Assembly (NCBI GenBank): GCA_013695495.1
Contig: JACDAK010000126.1
Location: forward strand, 1 to 8,545
Origin: Blastocatellia bacterium
GTDB taxonomy: Bacteria > Acidobacteriota > Blastocatellia > Pyrinomonadales > Pyrinomonadaceae
DNA: 8,545 bases
Reading direction: 5' to 3'
A program made the position numbers and the translations under genes. Below, in pieces: positions 4,861-8,545 of the stretch (position 1 is its first letter; the number at the start of each line of letters is the position of its first letter). The notes below the pieces were generated by a model. It was not told the DNA's origin, did no database searches, and worked only from the letters and a program-made list of their open reading frames with translations.

Positions 4861-6069
4861 CTAGGCTTCGTTGTTTTCGCCTTTCGTCTTGCTCATCTGA
4901 GGTGCGGCGGATGCCTGAGGCAGGGGAATTCCCACAGCGTCAGATTTGGTCAGCGGCGTTTCGTCGATGGGTTCATCGCCGACGTCGCTGATTATCATCT
5001 TGCCCGACTGTTTCATAAAGGTGAGTGTCTCTTTGTCAGTGTCGTAGCCGACCATAACGAAATCGCCGGTCTCTATCTGCTGTGTCGCAACCAGGTTCGA
5101 CAGCGGATATACGAGGAACCGTTCTATCGACCGCTTTAGATGACGGGCACCATATTTGAGATCGATACCTTCGGACAAAAGGAACTCTTTAGCATCGTCG
5201 GCGCATTCGAAGATAAATTTTGTACCGGCCGATTCTGTGATTCGGTCCTGGACCGACGAAAGCTCGATGTCCAGAATGCGACGCAGGTGATGTTCCTTAA
5301 GACTGCGGAACACGACCACTTTGTCTATCCTGTTCATAAACTCAGGGGAGAATTTACGCTTTGCGGCTTCCAGAGCTGTTCTGTAGATCTTGGCGTCGAT
5401 CTCGTTATCTTCTTGCGGGCTGCCTTGCTTGACCGGTGCAAAGCCGATGCCGCCGGAGATCATATCGGACATCTCACGTGCACCAAGGTTTGAGGTCATG
5501 ATGACGACGGTTCGCGAAAAGTCGACCCTGCGGTTGTCGCCGAGCGTCAATGTCGCTTTGTCCAGAATTCCAAGCAGAAGCTGCCACAGCGAATCTGAGG
5601 CTTTTTCGATCTCGTCAAAAAGAACGAAAGTGAGCTTCGTGTCATCGGTATGTGCCTTATCCAAATTTTCCTGCGTCAGCATCGGCGAGGTTTCTCGATG
5701 GCCGAGGTATCCAGGAGGCGAACCAATGAGCTTTGCGATCTCGTGTGAATGCTGAAACTCGGCGCAATCGATCTTTACGACCGCGTGGGCGTCACTGAAT
5801 AAAACTTCCGACGCGGCTTCCACAACGCGTGTTTTACCGGAACCGGTTGGCCCGAGAAAAAGCATAGTTCCGAGCGGGCGGGCAGGATTGTTCATTCCCG
5901 CCAGATAGATCTGGAAGAGTCCGCTCATCCTGCGCACGGCCCGTTCCTGGCCGACGATCAAATTCGAGAGCTTATCTTCGAACTCTGCCGCTCGCGGACT
6001 TTTGATGTCCGGATCAAGCAAAATGCCATTCTGGATCTTTTCGTTTTTCTTTGCCGTTTCGTTTCTCAT
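4861..6069 (-). CDS. Single-ring AAA+ Clp-type ATPase (ClpA/ClpC D2-like)
   Basis: A 402-residue protein with one AAA+ module like the second ring of ClpA/ClpB/ClpC, and no Clp-N domain, first ring or zinc finger. Visible: the VGQE entry (39-42), Walker A GPTGSGKT (73-80), pore loop GSPPGYLG (116-123, Y121), Walker B FVLFDE (148-153), sensor-1 TSN (192-194), arginine finger in MNRID (R247), sensor-2 GAR (R309) and a C-terminal small domain. IGF at 208-210, in SGGIGFAP after sensor-1, sits where ClpA has its IGL ClpP-docking loop; ClpB lacks it. This suggests an unfoldase feeding ClpP, which is inference. Residues 366-402 are a low-complexity tail. GAGGAG (6078-6083, minus strand) is 8 nt before the ATG. 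The 5' region carries the inverted repeat at 6096-6110. Confidence 0.85.
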   Translation of the reverse strand: MRNETAKKNEKIQNGILLDPDIKSPRAAEFEDKLSNLIVGQERAVRRMSGLFQIYLAGMNNPARPLGTMLFLGPTGSGKTRVVEAASEVLFSDAHAVVKIDCAEFQHSHEIAKLIGSPPGYLGHRETSPMLTQENLDKAHTDDTKLTFVLFDEIEKASDSLWQLLLGILDKATLTLGDNRRVDFSRTVVIMTSNLGAREMSDMISGGIGFAPVKQGSPQEDNEIDAKIYRTALEAAKRKFSPEFMNRIDKVVVFRSLKEHHLRRILDIELSSVQDRITESAGTKFIFECADDAKEFLLSEGIDLKYGARHLKRSIERFLVYPLSNLVATQQIETGDFVMVGYDTDKETLTFMKQSGKMIISDVGDEPIDETPLTKSDAVGIPLPQASAAPQMSKTKGENNEA

Positions 6070-6095
6070 TTTGTGGACTCCTCGCGGGCCGGGGT

Positions 6096-6110
6096 TAAGG
6101 TCTTACCTTA
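6096..6110. promoter_or_regulatory. Inverted repeat in the 5' leader of the Clp-type ATPase gene
   Basis: TAAGGT-CTT-ACCTTA, a perfect 6+3+6 dyad, lies 12 bp upstream of the ribosome site of the minus-strand ATPase gene. It could be an operator or an RNA hairpin. It is not CIRCE, whose sequence is different. Confidence 0.3.
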
Positions 6111-6428
6111 TCCCACCGCATTTAATTGACGCTTTGTCAAAAGTCGATTTGCAAGCGTTGCTGCTGCAAACCTGTACCAGTGATGATTTCAATAAGTTAA
6201 GCGTTGGCTGGACTTTAGGATTAGGAAGGACCCGTCCAAAGGGTATAGCGATCAGGTGAAACCGCTACCGCATTACCAATACCATAATATTTTGTGTTTT
6301 GGCAAGCGGTTTTAACCCTTATCTCCACTCGAAAGGAGTTGAGGCTTTCGGATGTCAGATTTGCTGCTTTTCAACTGACTTCCGCGGGCCGGGCGGCGTC
6401 ACATGTAATAAAGCAATCAGCGTGCCGA

Positions 6429-6530
6429 ATCGGTAATCGGTGAAATTGCATCAACGGGAATCCTGTGAAAACTCCCGCAGGTACTAATAAATGAATATTT
6501 ATCTGAAAAGATGTGCCAGCCGGCCGGTCT
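6429..6530 (+). ncRNA. Possible degenerate cobalamin-riboswitch-like element
   Basis: Pieces occur in the order of a cobalamin riboswitch: GGTG (6439-6442), then AACGGGAATCCTGTGAAAA followed directly by CTCCCGCAGGTACTA (about 6453-6485), then GTGCCAG (6513-6519) and GGCCGGTC. In true members about 10 nt forming the 3' side of an inner stem separate the AA from CCCGC, and CCCGC is followed by A-ACTGT; here the inner strand is missing and ACTGT is altered. No plus-strand gene follows, so any element would be broken or orphaned. Chance similarity is quite possible. Confidence 0.18.
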
Positions 6531-6625
6531 ATCGAGCGAGTTGGTATCTCGACATGGCAAGCTCAAAGGGGGTATCAACCTGACGAATTCGTCGCTAAGC
6601 TTTAGAACGGTGTGACGGCCGGTCT
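6521..6625 (+). repeat. Direct repeat of CGGCCGGTCT, 95 bp apart
   Basis: The ten bases CGGCCGGTCT occur at 6521-6530 and again at 6616-6625, each preceded a few bases earlier by TGTG. The first copy is embedded in the palindrome CCGGCCGG. It may mark an old duplication, protein-binding sites or rearrangement ends; it is too short to decide. Confidence 0.45.
6582..6593. repeat. Perfect 12-bp palindrome GACGAATTCGTC
   Basis: Full two-fold symmetry without a spacer, lying between the two copies of the direct repeat and about 60 bp downstream of the inositol-phosphate synthase stop. It may be a binding site; no transcription start is evident beside it. Confidence 0.4.
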
Positions 6626-6651
6626 TGTGGCAATTTGCCTTTAGTGGCTAA

Positions 6652-7968
6652 CTAGTCATAGTACTCAAGGCCGAGGTGGGTGATGAGGTCCTCGCCTCTC
6701 ATGTGCCGAAGAGTGTTCTTGAGCTTCATCAATTGGATGAAGAGGTCATGCTCGGGATAGAGGCCGGGTGCGGTTTGTGGAGCCTTAAAGTAGAAAGATA
6801 GCCACTCCTGGATTCCCTTCATGCCGGCACGCTGTGCGAGGTCCAGGAAGAGAGCAAGGTCGAGAGCAAGCGGAGCCGCGAGGATCGAGTCTCGGCAAAG
6901 GAAGTCGATCTTGATCTGCATTTTGTAGCCAAGCCAGCCAAAGATGTCGACGCTGTCCCAACCTTCTTTATTGTCGCCGCGCGGTGGGTAATAATTTATG
7001 CGGACAACATGTGAGAAGCCTTCGTAAAGGTCGGGATAAACGTCCGGCTGCAGGATATGTTCAAGGACCGAGAGTTTCGACTCTTCTTTAGTCTTGAAGT
7101 TCTCAGGATCGTCGAGGACTTCGCCATCGCGGTTGCCGAGGATGTTCGTAGAGTACCAGCCATCGAGACCGAGCATTCGCGATTTGAGACCGGGGGCGAG
7201 GATGGTCTTCATCAGCGTCTGGCCGGTTTTGAAATCCTTACCGCAGATGGGCACGCCGAGGTCTTCGGCAAGCTTGGTCAACGCGGGGATGTCCGCCGTC
7301 AAATTCGGGGCTCCGTTTGCGAACGGGACGCCGGACTTGATTGCAGCATAGGCGTAGATCATCGACGGCGAGATTGCAGGGTCGCTGTCGTAAAGGCCTT
7401 TTTCGAAAGATTCGATAGTTTCGTGGACAGCCGAGCTCTCGAGGAAGATCTCGGTCGATGCAGCCCAGACCATGACGAGCCGATCGCAGCCGTTGTCGGA
7501 TTTGAATTTCGCGATCTCTTCGATGAGCTGCTCGGCAAGCTCCATCTTGTTCTTGCCGGTCTTTACGTTTTCGCCGTGGAGGCGCTTTACGTAGTTCTGC
7601 TCAAAGACGGCGGGCATCGGTTTCAAGCTCGCGAGCTGTTCAGATACTTGGTTGAGAAGGTCTTTTTCGAGAACTCCGGCGTTCATCGCGGCGTCGAAAG
7701 CGTTGTCGTCAAAGATATCCCACGCTCCGAAGACGATGTCTTCGAGTTCAGCGATAGGGACAAAATCCTTGATCTTGGGCGAGCGGTTCTCCGTGCGTTT
7801 GCCGAGCCGGATCGTGCCCATTTGCGTGAGCGAACCAACGGGTTCTGAGATGCCGCGCTTGATGGCCTCTACACCAGCGACCAGCGTTGTGCTGACGGCA
7901 CCCAGACCGACGAGCAATACTCCGAGTTTTCCTTCTGCGGGAGCAATGTCCACACCTTTAGCTACCAT
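6652..7968 (-). CDS. ino1: Inositol-3-phosphate synthase (INO1/MIPS family)
   Basis: A 438-residue NAD-dependent enzyme that cyclises glucose 6-phosphate to 1L-myo-inositol 1-phosphate, the entry to inositol lipids or osmolytes. The Rossmann fold opens with LGVLLVGLGAVSTTLVAG (15-32). Other family blocks are WAASTEIF (168-175), GVPFANGAPN (213-222), GKDFKTGQTLMKT (243-255, holding catalytic lysines), GWYSTNILGNRDGEVL (270-285) and VDIFGWLG (340-347). The start is ATG 7966-7968, because GGAGG lies at 7974-7978 five bases away and homology begins at once; the frame runs 34 codons further upstream without family sequence. It has its own sigma70-like promoter but follows, in the same direction, the gene ending at 8042. 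No inositol monophosphatase or phosphatidylinositol-type synthase is visible nearby. Confidence 0.9.
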   Translation of the reverse strand: MVAKGVDIAPAEGKLGVLLVGLGAVSTTLVAGVEAIKRGISEPVGSLTQMGTIRLGKRTENRSPKIKDFVPIAELEDIVFGAWDIFDDNAFDAAMNAGVLEKDLLNQVSEQLASLKPMPAVFEQNYVKRLHGENVKTGKNKMELAEQLIEEIAKFKSDNGCDRLVMVWAASTEIFLESSAVHETIESFEKGLYDSDPAISPSMIYAYAAIKSGVPFANGAPNLTADIPALTKLAEDLGVPICGKDFKTGQTLMKTILAPGLKSRMLGLDGWYSTNILGNRDGEVLDDPENFKTKEESKLSVLEHILQPDVYPDLYEGFSHVVRINYYPPRGDNKEGWDSVDIFGWLGYKMQIKIDFLCRDSILAAPLALDLALFLDLAQRAGMKGIQEWLSFYFKAPQTAPGLYPEHDLFIQLMKLKNTLRHMRGEDLITHLGLEYYD

Positions 7969-7992
7969 TAAGTCCTCCGAACCGAAAGGAAG

Positions 7993-8021
7993 ATGATAGC
8001 CCTCCGCAATTGTTAAGGCAA
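7993..8021 (-). promoter_or_regulatory. Sigma70-like promoter for inositol-3-phosphate synthase
   Basis: On the minus strand TTGCCT (8021-8016) is followed after exactly 17 bp by TATCAT (7998-7993), matching the consensus at 4/6 and 5/6 positions. The predicted start near 7986 leaves a short leader of about 18 nt carrying the GGAGG ribosome site. Confidence 0.5.
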
Positions 8022-8041
8022 ATAGGGCGCGCGGGAGAATC

Positions 8042-8545
8042 TTAATCCGCGAAGGCGAAGAACAGTACAAGAACGATCAGTAGAATTGTGGCGACGAGGG
8101 CCGTTATCTTAACGACACTGTATGGACGGCCTCCTTGAACCGCTCCGGTGCGACCGTTTACTACGACCTGGTACGTCTTTCCGCCGAAGCGGTAAGCGCC
8201 TGAATAGATCGGCAGCAGCAGGTGTTTGAAGGTGATTTCGGAATAGCGCGTATTTATCGCGGATACGCGCTGGTGGTCACCGCCAATGTCGCGGCGGCAA
8301 TCCGTGTGGATAACTGAATAGGCGATCTCCTTGAAACGTTCGAATCCGGCATCGAGCGGCACTCGATAGGCCTCGGCTTTGTGGCCGGAAAGAAAGGCAG
8401 GTTCGTAGGGGCTTAGTGCGTTCAGGTCCCAAGGTTCAAGTCGGTCCAGATAATTGCGCGGCAGCGAAGTTGTGGCCGGCACACAGACGTCATCGAAATG
8501 GCGTGCGACGCGGCTGCTTGTGGAATACCAGCGAATCTTGGTCAC
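8042..8545 (-). CDS. C-terminal part of a tail-anchored protein, probably zinc-ribbon/TFIIB-finger type
   Basis: The frame is open to the window edge (GTG at the last three bases is probably internal) and ends with TAA at 8042-8044, giving at least 167 residues. It contains LEPWDLNALSPYEPAFLSG (36-54), RRDIGGDHQRV (84-94), TRYSEITFKHLLLPIY (99-114) and a YRFGGKTYQVVVNGRTG block (118-134), then one membrane helix (about 145-165) near the C-terminus. I recognise these blocks from bacterial proteins annotated as TFIIB-type zinc-finger or primosomal-protein-N'-like, in which zinc ribbons come first and the helix last; the zinc-ribbon part would lie outside the window. Function unknown. It is co-directional with the inositol-phosphate synthase, 73 bp away. 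Confidence 0.7.
   Translation of the reverse strand: MTKIRWYSTSSRVARHFDDVCVPATTSLPRNYLDRLEPWDLNALSPYEPAFLSGHKAEAYRVPLDAGFERFKEIAYSVIHTDCRRDIGGDHQRVSAINTRYSEITFKHLLLPIYSGAYRFGGKTYQVVVNGRTGAVQGGRPYSVVKITALVATILLIVLVLFFAFAD

Larger units (their letters stand above)
6070..6651. other. 582-bp intergenic stretch without a recognised gene
   Basis: It lies between two minus-strand genes and must hold the ATPase promoter. No ORF here shows a recognisable domain; the open frame at 6002-6259 on the plus strand is largely antisense to the ATPase start. Small dyads are frequent: TTGAC-GCTTT-GTCAA (6126-6140), TTTGCA...TGCAAA (6149-6171), CGAAAG...CTTTCG (6330-6350), AGTTGA...TCAACT (6337-6376), TCGAG...CTCGA (6532-6552) and GGCA-ATT-TGCC (6629-6639). 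I find no tRNA, rRNA, tmRNA, RNase P or SRP RNA signature on either strand. It is long for this compact region, so it could be a structured RNA, a regulatory region, or remains of a lost gene. Confidence 0.5.

Noticed and set aside
6108..6140. TTGACA (minus strand, 6140-6135) as the -35 of the ATPase promoter
   Set aside because: The nearest -10-like hexamer, GGATAA, is 21 bp away and no acceptable hexamer exists at 16-18 bp.
6002..6259. Plus-strand open frame of 85 codons at the ATPase start
   Set aside because: Its first part is antisense to the ATPase N-terminus, and the remainder shows no family motif or ribosome site.
6455..6484. H-type pseudoknot CGGGA/TCCCG with CCTG/CAGG
   Set aside because: The two 3' strands are adjacent with no bases between them, leaving no loop to cross the first stem; the pairings would be alternatives.
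7057..7848. Long plus-strand open frame of 263 codons
   Set aside because: Entirely antisense to the inositol-3-phosphate synthase gene, with no recognisable domain; it is a codon-bias shadow.
7969..8070. Longer N-terminus for inositol-3-phosphate synthase
   Set aside because: It would cover the promoter and GGAGG site and overlap the upstream gene, and family similarity starts right after ATG 7968.
1..8545. CRISPR array, insertion sequence, tRNA or phage genes
   Set aside because: No regularly spaced repeats, transposase or integrase motifs, tRNA-like T-arm and acceptor pattern, or phage proteins were seen on either strand.

Overview
The window reads as ordinary bacterial chromosome with one accessory-looking stretch in the middle. 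Gene content is a DUF374-type acyltransferase, heme A synthase, TlyA followed by a DUF5522 protein, a one-ring Clp-type ATPase, inositol-3-phosphate synthase and a membrane-anchored zinc-ribbon-type protein. With moderate GC, short gene gaps and mixed strand use, this fits an aerobic soil or freshwater bacterium. I lean towards Acidobacteriota (Blastocatellia-like), but that is inference from protein style, not proof.

Left block (1-2402): the 3' end of a lysophospholipid acyltransferase-like gene runs into heme A synthase (ctaA, minus strand), and the two stop codons share the tetranucleotide CTAG. A 99-bp gap separates ctaA from the divergent tlyA. tlyA overlaps a 63-codon Cys-rich DUF5522 gene, whose 3' end overlaps the convergent arsR.

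Middle block (2372-4837): an ArsR-family repressor with the CVC metalloid motif diverges from a PLP-dependent trans-sulfuration enzyme (cystathionine gamma-synthase / methionine gamma-lyase family). The 264-bp gap between them holds several AT-rich inverted repeats (candidate operators), a possible 15-codon leader peptide with three Met codons, and overlapping hairpins that could form alternatively. Downstream of the enzyme lies a clearly broken LMW-phosphatase-type arsenate reductase (arsC), with two frameshifts and an internal deletion that removes the end of the active-site loop. The block therefore looks like a former arsenic-responsive locus that lost its detoxifying enzyme while keeping the regulator and the sulfur amino-acid enzyme. 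A strong 13-bp hairpin closes the block.

Right block (4861-8545, all minus strand): a single-ring AAA+ protein like the D2 half of ClpA/ClpC, with an IGF tripeptide where ClpP-binding loops sit. Next is about 580 bp without a convincing gene, containing short repeats and a stretch resembling part of a cobalamin riboswitch core. Then come inositol-3-phosphate synthase, with a good sigma70-like promoter and ribosome site, and the C-terminal part of a tail-anchored protein that runs off the window.

The items most worth a second look are the structured Met-rich leader before the trans-sulfuration gene, the dead arsC beside a live arsR, the D2-only Clp ATPase with an IGF loop, and the unexplained non-coding stretch at 6070-6651.
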